A DNA stretch of 15,557 nt from Chloroflexota bacterium. GTDB taxonomy: Bacteria; Chloroflexota; Limnocylindria; Limnocylindrales; CSP1-4. Shown here in pieces: positions 7,639 through 13,705 of this stretch. The translations under genes and the position numbers were made by a program. The notes below the pieces were generated by a model. That model searched no databases, was not told the origin of the DNA, and was given only the letters and a program-made list of their open reading frames with translations. Within the stretch, counting starts at the first letter, position 1; each line of letters opens with the position of its first letter. The stretch lies in assembly GCA_021785115.1 (NCBI GenBank), contig JAJYGO010000061.1:1-15557 (forward strand), read 5' to 3'.

Positions 7639-8179
7639 CCGGCCTCCCGGGTCGCGGCGGGCTTGCGGTCCGCTCCCCCGGCTGCCGGCCCAGGGCGGCC
7701 AGCCGCTCCCGGACGACGCCCTCGATCCGGGTGGCTGCCTCGACGGCGAGCGTGTGCTCCCAGAAGCGCAGGACAGTCCAGCCCTCCGCGGCGAGCAGCG
7801 CGTCCGTCTCGGCGTCGCGGGCCGCGTTGGCGGCGATCTTGGGGCCCCAGTAGCCGGGGTTCGTGGCCGGCAGCTGGAAGTGGTCGGGGCAGCCGTGCCA
7901 GAAGCAGCCGTCGAGGAAGACCGCCACCCGGGCGCGGGTGAACACCAGGTCTGCCGACCGGCGGACGCCGCGGACGGGCCGCACCGCGACGCGGTAGCGG
8001 AGGCCCCGCGCGTGGACGGCGGACCGGACCGCGAGCTCCGGCCGTGTGTCGCGGGATCGGTTCGCCTGCATCGTCTTGCGATTCGCCGCGGAGGACGCCC
8101 AGGACCCGTCGGGCGGCCGGTAGTTGGCCCGGCTGCTGCTGGCGGGCTGCGGCTTGGGCTTGCGGCGATGCTGCGGCAC
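7607..8179 (-). CDS. vsr: Very short patch repair (Vsr) endonuclease
   Basis: The 190-residue protein carries the Vsr fold end to end: SWASSAANRKTMQANRSRDT (26-45), PELAVRSAVHARGLRYRV (47-64), SADLVF with the metal-binding aspartate (D77), the family hallmark VFLDGCFWHGCPDHF (87-101), the 'N-x-GYWGPKI' segment (107-115) and GWTVLRFWEH (133-142). Vsr nicks DNA 5' of the T in T:G mismatches created by deamination of 5-methylcytosine. The third zinc-ligand cysteine of E. coli Vsr near the C-terminus is replaced here by WEH, as I recall for actinobacterial homologues. The last 25 residues are a proline/arginine-rich tail. Start is GTG at 8177-8179, placed exactly 6 bases after TACGCT, so the mRNA is probably leaderless. 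No cytosine methyltransferase gene is present in this window. The 3' end overlaps the convergent helicase-nuclease gene by 32 bp. Confidence 0.92.
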   Translation of the reverse strand: MPQHRRKPKPQPASSSRANYRPPDGSWASSAANRKTMQANRSRDTRPELAVRSAVHARGLRYRVAVRPVRGVRRSADLVFTRARVAVFLDGCFWHGCPDHFQLPATNPGYWGPKIAANAARDAETDALLAAEGWTVLRFWEHTLAVEAATRIEGVVRERLAALGRQPGERTASPPRPGRPVTTAAPGRSR

Positions 8180-8195
8180 CCCTACAGCGTAGGGG
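8179..8195 (-). promoter_or_regulatory. vsr leaderless promoter inside a perfect palindrome
   Basis: On the minus strand CCCCTACGCTGTAGGGG is a perfect 7-bp inverted repeat with a 3-base centre. It contains a TANNNT -10 (TACGCT, 8191-8186) and ends on the first base of the GTG start codon. The six bases between -10 and GTG place the transcription start at or next to the start codon. Confidence 0.5.
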
Positions 8196-8218
8196 AGCGG
8201 GGTGGCCGCCGGCCGGCC

Positions 8219-8449
8219 TCAGGACTCCCAGTGCGTCTCGGCCTCCTCCGCGTCGAGGTTGATCGCCGCGTCGCAGTCCAGGCAGATGGGCGGCTCCCAG
8301 CCGCCCGCCTCGGGCAGGTCCGTGCGCCCGCAGGCGGCGCACACGAACGTGTCGTGCGCAGGGGCATCATCGGGAGCTCGGTGCGCCATCCGCGGCGGCC
8401 ACGTCCTGGGGGGCTCGGCGGCGCGGTGTCGCGAGATGGGCCATCGCAT
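8219..8449 (-). CDS. Small zinc-ribbon protein, function unknown
   Basis: The frame encodes 76 residues. The C-terminal half is protein-like: FVCAACGRTDLPEAGG, then WEPPICLDCD and an acidic tail ending EAETHWES. Two CxxC pairs (CAAC and CLDC) about 20 residues apart are a classic zinc ribbon. The first 20 residues are Arg/Pro-rich and less convincing; an internal ATG at 8387-8389 would give 56 residues. Neither start has a good ribosome-binding site, though CATCGT ends 6 bases before the 8449 start, one base off the leaderless -10 pattern of its neighbours. The gene ends 39 bp before vsr on the same strand and is divergent from the aldo/keto reductase. I do not recognise a named family. It may bind nucleic acid or a protein partner, or be a short metal-binding protein. 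Confidence 0.65.
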   Translation of the reverse strand: MRWPISRHRAAEPPRTWPPRMAHRAPDDAPAHDTFVCAACGRTDLPEAGGWEPPICLDCDAAINLDAEEAETHWES

Positions 8450-8522
8450 GCGGACACGATGCCCGGGGCCTGTGCCAGCTCGGCTGTCAAGCGGCTCGAG
8501 GGCTCCGCGCGGCGTCCCGGCC

Positions 8523-8528
8523 TAGACT
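8523..8528 (+). promoter_or_regulatory. -10 element for leaderless aldo/keto reductase mRNA
   Basis: TAGACT ends exactly 6 bases before the ATG at 8535. This geometry matches leaderless promoters of high-GC bacteria, with initiation at the A of ATG. No Shine-Dalgarno sequence precedes the gene and no -35 is obvious. Confidence 0.55.
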
Positions 8529-8534
8529 TGCTCG

Positions 8535-9461
8535 ATGAGGTACATCGACGTTGACGGTCTGCGGGTGTCGCGGATCGGGTTGGGGACCTGGCAGTTCGGC
8601 TCCCGCGAGTGGGGCTACGGCCAGCAGTACGCGAGCGAGACGGCGCCGGCGCTGCTCCGCCGGGCGATCGAGCTGGGCATCACGATGATCGACACGGCCG
8701 AGGCCTACGGCCCCGCCCGCTCGGAGGCGATCATCGGTGACGAGCTCGGCGGCCTCGTCGACGGGCAGCGCGCCGGGCTCACCGTCGCCACCAAGCTCAT
8801 GCCCATCGCCCCCGCCGAGCGGATCGTGGCCTGGCAGTGCGCCGGCAGCCAGCGCCGGCTGCGGGCCGACCGGCTCGACCTGTACTACGTCCACTGGCCC
8901 AACCCGTTCGTCGCGCCCCGCCGCGTGGGCCAGGCCGTGCGCCCGCTGCTGGAGGCTGGCCGCGTGCGGCGGATCGGGGTGAGCAACCACACCGTCGAGC
9001 AGTGGCAGCAGTTCGAGCGGGGGCTGCGCGCCCGGGCGATCGCCAACCAAGTGCGGTTCAGCCTGGTCTCGCCGGGCCCGGCTGACGACCTGGTGCCCTA
9101 TGCCGCCGAGCACGACCGTCTGATCGTCGCGTACTCGCCGATCGGGCAGGGGGTCCTCGCCGGCAGGTCGCCGAGCTCCCTGCCGCTCGCCCGCCGCTCC
9201 CAGCTCCGCCGCAGCAGGGTCCCCGACATGACCTCGGCGGTGGCCGCGCTGCAGCAGGCGGTGGCCGAGATCGCGTCCGCCAACGGTGCGACGCCGGCGC
9301 AGGTGGCGCTGGCCTGGGTGGCGTCCCACCCGAACACGGTCGCGATCCCCGGCGCGCGGACGGTCGAGCAGCTGGAGCAGAACGCCGCGGCGGCCGACCT
9401 CGTGCTCTCGGATGAGGAGCTGGCCCGCCTGGCCGAGGTCTCGCGGCCCTTCGCCGGGTAG
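8535..9461 (+). CDS. Aldo/keto reductase
   Basis: The 308-residue protein is a complete aldo/keto reductase of the (beta/alpha)8 class. It has the N-terminal 'GLRVSRIGLGTWQFG' (8-22) and the four catalytic residues in order: D53 and Y58 (MIDTAEAYGPARSE), K87 (VATKLMP) and H120 (YYVHWPNP). Later segments fit the family: IGVSNHT, IVAYSPIGQGVLAG, and the NADPH-binding 'VAIPGARTVEQLEQNAAA'. The enzyme reduces aldehydes or ketones with NADPH in the cytoplasm; the substrate is not evident, but the layout is closest to the YajO/Tas-like or general-stress group. It is probably transcribed alone from the TAGACT leaderless promoter. The 107 bp that follow lead to uvrD2 on the same strand, which has its own -10, so a shared operon is possible but not required. 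Base usage is like its neighbours. Confidence 0.93.
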   Translation: MRYIDVDGLRVSRIGLGTWQFGSREWGYGQQYASETAPALLRRAIELGITMIDTAEAYGPARSEAIIGDELGGLVDGQRAGLTVATKLMPIAPAERIVAWQCAGSQRRLRADRLDLYYVHWPNPFVAPRRVGQAVRPLLEAGRVRRIGVSNHTVEQWQQFERGLRARAIANQVRFSLVSPGPADDLVPYAAEHDRLIVAYSPIGQGVLAGRSPSSLPLARRSQLRRSRVPDMTSAVAALQQAVAEIASANGATPAQVALAWVASHPNTVAIPGARTVEQLEQNAAAADLVLSDEELARLAEVSRPFAG

Positions 9462-9466
9462 GCCCG

Positions 9467-9480
9467 CGTCGCCGGCGACG
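9467..9480. terminator. Palindrome after the aldo/keto reductase gene
   Basis: CGTCGCC-GGCGACG is a perfect 14-bp palindrome starting five bases after the stop codon at 9459-9461. As RNA it would fold with a 4-base loop and a 5-bp stem. There is no T run, so termination is uncertain. Confidence 0.25.
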
Positions 9481-9490
9481 GCTGCTCGAT

Positions 9491-9526
9491 GACGGCGGCG
9501 TTGCCGGTGACGGCGGCGTTGCCGGC
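9491..9526. repeat. 18-bp tandem repeat, two copies, upstream of uvrD2
   Basis: GACGGCGGCGTTGCCGGT (9491-9508) is followed directly by the same unit with one change at its last base (9509-9526), a 17/18 match. It lies in the gap between the aldo/keto reductase and uvrD2, ending about 30 bases before the uvrD2 -10 element. Confidence 0.6.
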
Positions 9527-9553
9527 CCCGGCAATCCCGCGGTGAGCGCCCGC

Positions 9554-9562
9554 TGCTAGCCT
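9554..9562 (+). promoter_or_regulatory. Extended -10 promoter for leaderless uvrD2 mRNA
   Basis: TG-C-TAGCCT (9554-9562) is an extended -10, and TAGCCT ends exactly 6 bases before the GTG start at 9569. No Shine-Dalgarno sequence is present, so the transcript is expected to begin at the start codon. Confidence 0.55.
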
Positions 9563-9568
9563 TCGGGC

Positions 9569-11638
9569 GTGCCCCGACTGGACCCCGACGCCCTCCTCGC
9601 CGACCTCGACGCCGAGCAGCGCGACGCCGTCCTCGCCACCCGCGGCCCGGTGGCGATCCTGGCCGGGGCCGGCTCGGGCAAGACCCGCGTCATCAGCCGC
9701 CGGACCGCGTACGCCATCGCCACGGGCGTGGTCGGCCCTGAGCAGGTCCTGGTGGTCACGTTCACCGACAAGGCGGCCGGCGAGATGGCCGAGCGGCTCC
9801 GCGGTCTCGGCCTGCCCGGCGTGACGGTGCGGACGTTCCACGCCCAGGCCCGCAGCCAGCTGCGCCACTTCTGGCCGGACCGCCACGACGGGGACCCGCT
9901 GCCCGAGATCCTCGACTCCAAGCTGCCCGTCGTGGGCCGGCTGGCCAGACAGCTCCCGGGCCACTACCGGTTCACCCCGGCCAAGGACCTCGCCGACGAG
10001 ATCGAGTGGGCCAAGGCCCATCGCGTGAGGCCCTCGGCGTACGAGGCCGCCGCCGACGCCGCCGGCCGCGAGCCGCCGATCCCGAGCGACCTGTTCGTCC
10101 GCGTCTACGGCGACTACGAGCGGGCGAAGGCGCGAGCGGGCCGCATCGACTTCGACGACCTGCTGCTCGAGACCGTCGCCCTGCTGGAGTCCGACGAAGC
10201 GGCGGCCGGGCTCGTCCGCGCGCGCAAGTCGTGGTTCAGCGTGGACGAGTACCAGGACACCAGCCCGCTCGGGCAGCGGCTGCTGGAGCTGTGGGTGGGG
10301 GAGCGCCGAGACCTGTGCGTCGTGGGGGACGAGGACCAGACGATCTACACCTTCGCCGGCGCGACCTCGTCGTTCCTCACCACGTTCGCCCAGCGGTGGC
10401 CCGGCGCCCGCGAGGTCGCCCTCGTGCGCAACTACCGCTCCACTCCGCAGGTCCTCGCGCTGGCAAACCGGCTGCTGGCGGGCGACGGCCGCGCGAAGCG
10501 GCTGGTCGCGACCCGGCCGGACGGCCCGGAGCCCGCCATCGTGCGCCACGCGACCGCGCAGGCGGAGCTGGACGCGCTTGTCGCCTGGACCGTCGCGCGC
10601 ATCCGCGCCGGCACCCCGCCGGCGGAGGTCGCGGTCCTGGTCCGCGTGAACGCCCAGCTGGTGCCCCTCGAGGCCGCCCTGACCAGGGCGGGTATCGCCT
10701 ACCAGGTGCGCGGCGTGCCGTTCTACGAGCGGCCCGAGGTCCACGGCGCACTCGCCGCGCTGCGGCGGCTGGCGGGCGCGACGGGCCGAGCGGCCCGGCT
10801 GCGCGGGCTTGAGCTGGCGGCCGAGGTGGCGGCGCGCTGGCGGCGGGACGTGGGCCTCGAGGACGAGGCGGCGGCCGCCCGAGAGCGCGGCGACGAGGCC
10901 CGCGAGCGCCAGGCATCGCTCGACACCCTGCTCGCGATCGTCGAGGCCGCGGTCGCCGCCGACCCGACGGCGGACGCCGCGGCCGTGCTCGCCGAGCTCG
11001 AGGCCCGGGCGGCCGCGGAGCGCTCCGGCTCGTCCGACGGCGTGAACCTGCTCACGTACCACCGCGCCAAGGGGCTCGAGTGGGACGCGGTGGCGCTGCC
11101 GTCACTGGAGGAGGGGCTGCTGCCCATCCGGGCTGCCGGCGAGGACGCGGCGGCGCTGGCGGAGGAGCGGCGCCTGCTCTACGTGGGCATCACGAGGGCG
11201 CGGGAGCACCTGCTGCTCTCGTGGAGCGAGACGAGGCCCGGGCGCGGCGGCGGAGAGGGACGCCGCCGGCCGAGCCGGTTCCTGGCCGGCCTCCGGCCGC
11301 CGGCGCGGACCGCGCCCAGATCCGGCCCGCCGTCGGGCGCGGCCGGGCGCAGCGCGGCGCCGATGCCCTCGGCGGGCGGCACGGGCGCCGACCCGGTCTT
11401 CGCGGCGCTCCGCGGCTGGCGCCTCGAGAAGGCGAGGGAGCTGCGCCAGCCGCCGTACGTCATCGCCCACGACGCGACGCTGGCGGCGATCGCGGAGGCG
11501 CGGCCGGCGAGCATCGAGGCGCTGTGGCGCGTGAAGGGCATCGGCCCCGCCAAGGCGGAACGCTTCGGCGCCGAGATCCTGGCCGTGGTCGCCGCCGCCC
11601 TTGCGGCAAGCACGCCGGCGGACGAGGACCCGACCTGA
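9569..11638 (+). CDS. uvrD2: UvrD2-like SF1 helicase with C-terminal HRDC domain
   Basis: A 689-residue 3'-5' DNA helicase. Motifs in order: Q motif (AEQRDAV, 15-21), Walker A GAGSGKT (33-39), TFTDKAA (64-70), TFHAQ (89-93), DEYQD (226-230), GDEDQTIY (253-260), VRNYRS (286-291), YHRAKGLEWD (497-506) and YVGITRARE (538-546). DEYQD in place of DEFQD is typical of mycobacterial UvrD2. After a basic, glycine- and proline-rich linker (551-605) lies an HRDC domain (about 606-680: DPVFAALRGWRLEKAREL ... PYVIAHDATLAAIA ... RVKGIGPAKAERFG). UvrD2 acts in strand unwinding during repair or replication. In mycobacterial UvrD2 a four-cysteine motif sits in the linker; here the linker has no cysteine at all. 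The start is GTG at 9569, fixed by the leaderless -10. It converges on the ABC-2 permease gene, 67 bp away. Confidence 0.9.
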   Translation: MPRLDPDALLADLDAEQRDAVLATRGPVAILAGAGSGKTRVISRRTAYAIATGVVGPEQVLVVTFTDKAAGEMAERLRGLGLPGVTVRTFHAQARSQLRHFWPDRHDGDPLPEILDSKLPVVGRLARQLPGHYRFTPAKDLADEIEWAKAHRVRPSAYEAAADAAGREPPIPSDLFVRVYGDYERAKARAGRIDFDDLLLETVALLESDEAAAGLVRARKSWFSVDEYQDTSPLGQRLLELWVGERRDLCVVGDEDQTIYTFAGATSSFLTTFAQRWPGAREVALVRNYRSTPQVLALANRLLAGDGRAKRLVATRPDGPEPAIVRHATAQAELDALVAWTVARIRAGTPPAEVAVLVRVNAQLVPLEAALTRAGIAYQVRGVPFYERPEVHGALAALRRLAGATGRAARLRGLELAAEVAARWRRDVGLEDEAAAARERGDEARERQASLDTLLAIVEAAVAADPTADAAAVLAELEARAAAERSGSSDGVNLLTYHRAKGLEWDAVALPSLEEGLLPIRAAGEDAAALAEERRLLYVGITRAREHLLLSWSETRPGRGGGEGRRRPSRFLAGLRPPARTAPRSGPPSGAAGRSAAPMPSAGGTGADPVFAALRGWRLEKARELRQPPYVIAHDATLAAIAEARPASIEALWRVKGIGPAKAERFGAEILAVVAAALAASTPADEDPT

Positions 11639-11705
11639 CGACGCCGGCGCGGCCGCCGGCCTCCCCGCCGCGAGGGGGCGTGTCGAAGCGGCCGGGAGGC
11701 GGCCG

Positions 11706-12503
11706 TCAGGCGGCCAGGTCCCGCCTCCGGAACGCGAGGAGCGCGGCGACCCAGCCGCCCACGGCGACGGCGGCGAACAGGGCCAGGTCGCCCGCCGGCA
11801 CCGCCCCGTCGTCGATCAGCGACGTGGTCCCGAAGTGGCCCCAGGCGGACAGCGGCGCGAGCCACGCCCAGTCCTGGGAGACCTGGGTGACGACGAAGAT
11901 CGCGTACATGGCCAGCACCACGCCGCCCACGATCCCCGACGCCCGCCCGCGGCTCAGCGTGGCCACCGACAGCGCGGTCGTGGGGCCGGCGATGGCGCAG
12001 CCGAACGCGAACGAGAGCACGCCCGCGAGCGCGAACCGGCCCAGGTCGAACACGTTGCCCGTGGCCGCGGCGGCCAGCCACAGGCCCAGCACGGCGGCCG
12101 CGGCCAGCACGGCCATGACCAGCGCCTGGACCGCGATGTTGGTGCCCAGGTACCGGGTGCGCGAGAGCGGCGTGGCCAGCGGCAGGTCCAGGAACCCGCG
12201 GTCGAGGTCGGCCGCCACGGCCCGCGTCCCGAGCAGCAGGGCTGCCGAGGTCGCGATGATCGGCCACAGCCAGCTGGCGATGTAGGTCGTGTAGAACACG
12301 CCCGGGTCGGACAGGACGCCGGTCATGCCGAACGCCGCGAGGAACTCCTTGGGGAAGGTGTCCATGTACGCGGCCATCAGCGCGTCGTTGGACTTGAGGA
12401 CGGGGTACATGGCCCCCATGAGGGCGCCGTAGGCGGCGACCGAGACGGCCAGCCACACGGCGAGCGACCGGCAGCGCCGGAGCTCGAGGCGGAACGCGGT
12501 CAT
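11706..12503 (-). CDS. ABC-2 type exporter permease
   Basis: A 265-residue integral membrane protein. I count six hydrophobic segments, about 13-33, 70-92, 121-146, 157-181, 187-207 and 239-258, the standard ABC-2 permease number. The first external loop ('VLKSNDALMAAYMDTFPKEFLAAFG', beginning near residue 35) resembles the loop that ABC-2 exporters of the drug/antibiotic-resistance type carry, where 'P-x-x-(F/L)-x-A-x-F-G' is common. It pairs with the ATPase encoded just upstream: its ATG (12501-12503) overlaps that gene's TGA (12500-12502) as ATGA, so translation is probably coupled. A GGGGG 7 bases upstream also serves as ribosome-binding site. The exported substrate cannot be read from sequence. 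Its 3' end faces uvrD2. Confidence 0.88.
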   Translation of the reverse strand: MTAFRLELRRCRSLAVWLAVSVAAYGALMGAMYPVLKSNDALMAAYMDTFPKEFLAAFGMTGVLSDPGVFYTTYIASWLWPIIATSAALLLGTRAVAADLDRGFLDLPLATPLSRTRYLGTNIAVQALVMAVLAAAAVLGLWLAAAATGNVFDLGRFALAGVLSFAFGCAIAGPTTALSVATLSRGRASGIVGGVVLAMYAIFVVTQVSQDWAWLAPLSAWGHFGTTSLIDDGAVPAGDLALFAAVAVGGWVAALLAFRRRDLAA

Positions 12504-13441
12504 GCCGGCACCCCCTGACCCTCCGCGGCATCGGCGTCGCGCGCGTCCGCGCCCGGCTCGTCGCCGCGGTACAGCCGCAGGAACAGGTCCTCCACGTCGG
12601 GCGTGGTGATCGCGATGTCCTCGACCCGCAGTCCGGCGATCCGGGCCAGGAGCGCGTTGACGTCGCCCCGGACCATCAGGTGGACCTCGCGGCCCGTCGT
12701 CGCCACGACCTCCACGCTGGGCAGCTCGAACGCACCGCGCGGCGGCGGCGCCGCGAGCACCAGGTTGACCGAGCGCCAGTGCGCCCCCATCAGGTCGCCC
12801 ACGGTGCTGACCTCGGCGAGTCGGCCGCTGCGGATGATCGCGACCCGGTCGCAGGCGCGCTCCACCTCGACCAGGTTGTGGCTGGACAGGAACATCGTGC
12901 GCCCCTGGGCGCGCGCCTCGGCCGCGAGGGCGAGGAACTCGCGCTGCATGATCGGGTCCAGGCCGCTCGTGGGCTCGTCGAGCACCAGGAGCGGCTCCCG
13001 GCCCATGAACGCGGCGATCACGCCGATCTTCTGGCGGTTGCCGCGCGACAGGCGCTTGATCCGCATCGTCGGGTCCAGCTCGAGCCGCTCCGCGAGGGGC
13101 GCCCAGGCCCGGCGCGGCAGCCCGCGCAGCCGCCCCAGGTAGTCCAGCTGCTCGGCGCCCGTCAGCTCGCCCAGGAAGCCGGGGTCCGAGCCCAGGTAGC
13201 TCACCCGGGCGTGGATCGCCGGGGCGTCGTCGAAGGCGTCCATCCCCAGCACGCGCACGGCGCCCGCCGTCGGCCGCAGGAAGCCGAGCAGGAGCCGGAT
13301 CGTCGTCGTCTTGCCGGCCCCGTTCGGGCCCAGGAAGCCGAAGGCCTCGCCCTCGATCACGTCGAAGGTGACGTCCTCGACGCCCCGCTGGCGCCCGTAC
13401 CACTTGGTGAGGCCGGCGGCTTCGATGACGGGTGTGGTCAC
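12500..13441 (-). CDS. ABC-2 exporter ATP-binding protein
   Basis: The 313-residue ATPase has Walker A GPNGAGKTT (38-46), the signature LSRGNRQKI (131-139, variant of LSGGQ), Walker B LLVLDEPTSGLDP (151-163) and switch histidine H188 (SSHNLVEVE). The Q-loop position reads YLGSDPGFLGELTG (82-95), as in the drug-resistance ABC-2 group where the glutamine is often replaced. Residues after about 220 form a C-terminal regulatory region ending in an acidic tail. It powers the permease encoded by the overlapping downstream gene. The start is GTG at 13439-13441 because GGGAG (13449-13453) sits 7 bases upstream and the domain begins at once with VIEAAGLTKWYG; the frame stays open to 13579 but that extension is Arg-rich and unlike protein. 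The leader carries alternative hairpins (13488-13542). Confidence 0.92.
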   Translation of the reverse strand: MTTPVIEAAGLTKWYGRQRGVEDVTFDVIEGEAFGFLGPNGAGKTTTIRLLLGFLRPTAGAVRVLGMDAFDDAPAIHARVSYLGSDPGFLGELTGAEQLDYLGRLRGLPRRAWAPLAERLELDPTMRIKRLSRGNRQKIGVIAAFMGREPLLVLDEPTSGLDPIMQREFLALAAEARAQGRTMFLSSHNLVEVERACDRVAIIRSGRLAEVSTVGDLMGAHWRSVNLVLAAPPPRGAFELPSVEVVATTGREVHLMVRGDVNALLARIAGLRVEDIAITTPDVEDLFLRLYRGDEPGADARDADAAEGQGVPA

Positions 13442-13487
13442 GGGTGCGCTCCCATGGCTGCTGCGACGCCGTGCTGCGCCGCCCCGC

Positions 13488-13542
13488 CGCGCCCGTCGTC
13501 CGGCGCGCGCCGCTCCGACGGGCGAACGGACGCGCCCGTCGT
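13488..13542 (-). promoter_or_regulatory. Alternative hairpins in the ABC-2 operon leader, attenuator-like
   Basis: The 12-mer CGCGCCCGTCGT occurs at 13488-13499 and again at 13531-13542. Between them CGACGGGCG (13516-13524) is the exact reverse complement of the shared CGCCCGTCG core (13490-13498 and 13533-13541). The central segment can therefore pair with either flank, but not both, giving two exclusive 9-bp stems (loops of 8 and 17 bases). The 17-base loop itself holds the palindrome GGCGCGCGCC (13502-13511). The nearest element lies about 48 bases before the GTG. Whether the region is transcribed as a leader is inferred. Confidence 0.45.
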
Positions 13543-13645
13543 GGATCGGGTCGATGGTCGGCCCCCCGCCGCGCGCCACACAGGGACGTCCGGCCCCATC
13601 GGCCGGCCGCCGGGTCCCGATCGGGCGGTTCGTGCGGCCGGGAAT

Positions 13646-13681
13646 CGAACCGCCCCGCCGACGACGTCGGCGGGGCGGGGG
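13646..13681 (-). terminator. Strong hairpin terminator of the ABC exporter gene
   Basis: CCGCCCCGCCGAC (13650-13662) and GTCGGCGGGGCGG (13666-13678) form a perfect 13-bp stem with a 3-base loop. It begins 27 bases after the stop codon at 13706. On the minus strand it is followed by TTCGATTCCC, a partial T-rich tail, which fits intrinsic termination. It separates the exporter gene from the ABC-2 operon on the same strand. Confidence 0.75.
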
Positions 13682-13705
13682 AGTGGGCGCGGCCCGGTGC
13701 CCCGG

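Noticed and set aside
11659..11700. GCCTCCC and GGGAGGC as a bidirectional terminator between the converging uvrD2 and permease genes.
   Set aside because: The stem is only 7 bp with a 28-base loop and no T tract on either strand, which is weak at this base composition.
11080..12285. A plus-strand frame of about 400 codons running from uvrD2 across the permease gene.
   Set aside because: Its first part is an Arg/Gly/Ala-rich shadow of uvrD2 and the rest is antisense to a permease with clear membrane segments and an ATGA-coupled start.
13442..13579. A 46-residue N-terminal extension of the ABC-2 ATPase.
   Set aside because: The extension is Arg/Ala/Gly-rich, covers the alternative-hairpin region, and the GTG at 13441 has a good ribosome-binding site with the domain starting right after it.
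13600..13625. Short palindromes CGGCCGGCCG and CCCGATCGGG in the ABC-2 upstream region.
   Set aside because: Both are short, GC-rich and have no link to a promoter element; no TA dinucleotide occurs from 13442 to 13650, so a TANNNT -10 cannot be placed there.
13641..13651. Minus-strand GGTTCGATTCC, which looks like a tRNA T-loop.
   Set aside because: The flanking bases do not form a T-stem (only two of five pairs), and no anticodon arm, D arm or acceptor stem can be built around it. It is the tail of the terminator hairpin at 13650-13678.
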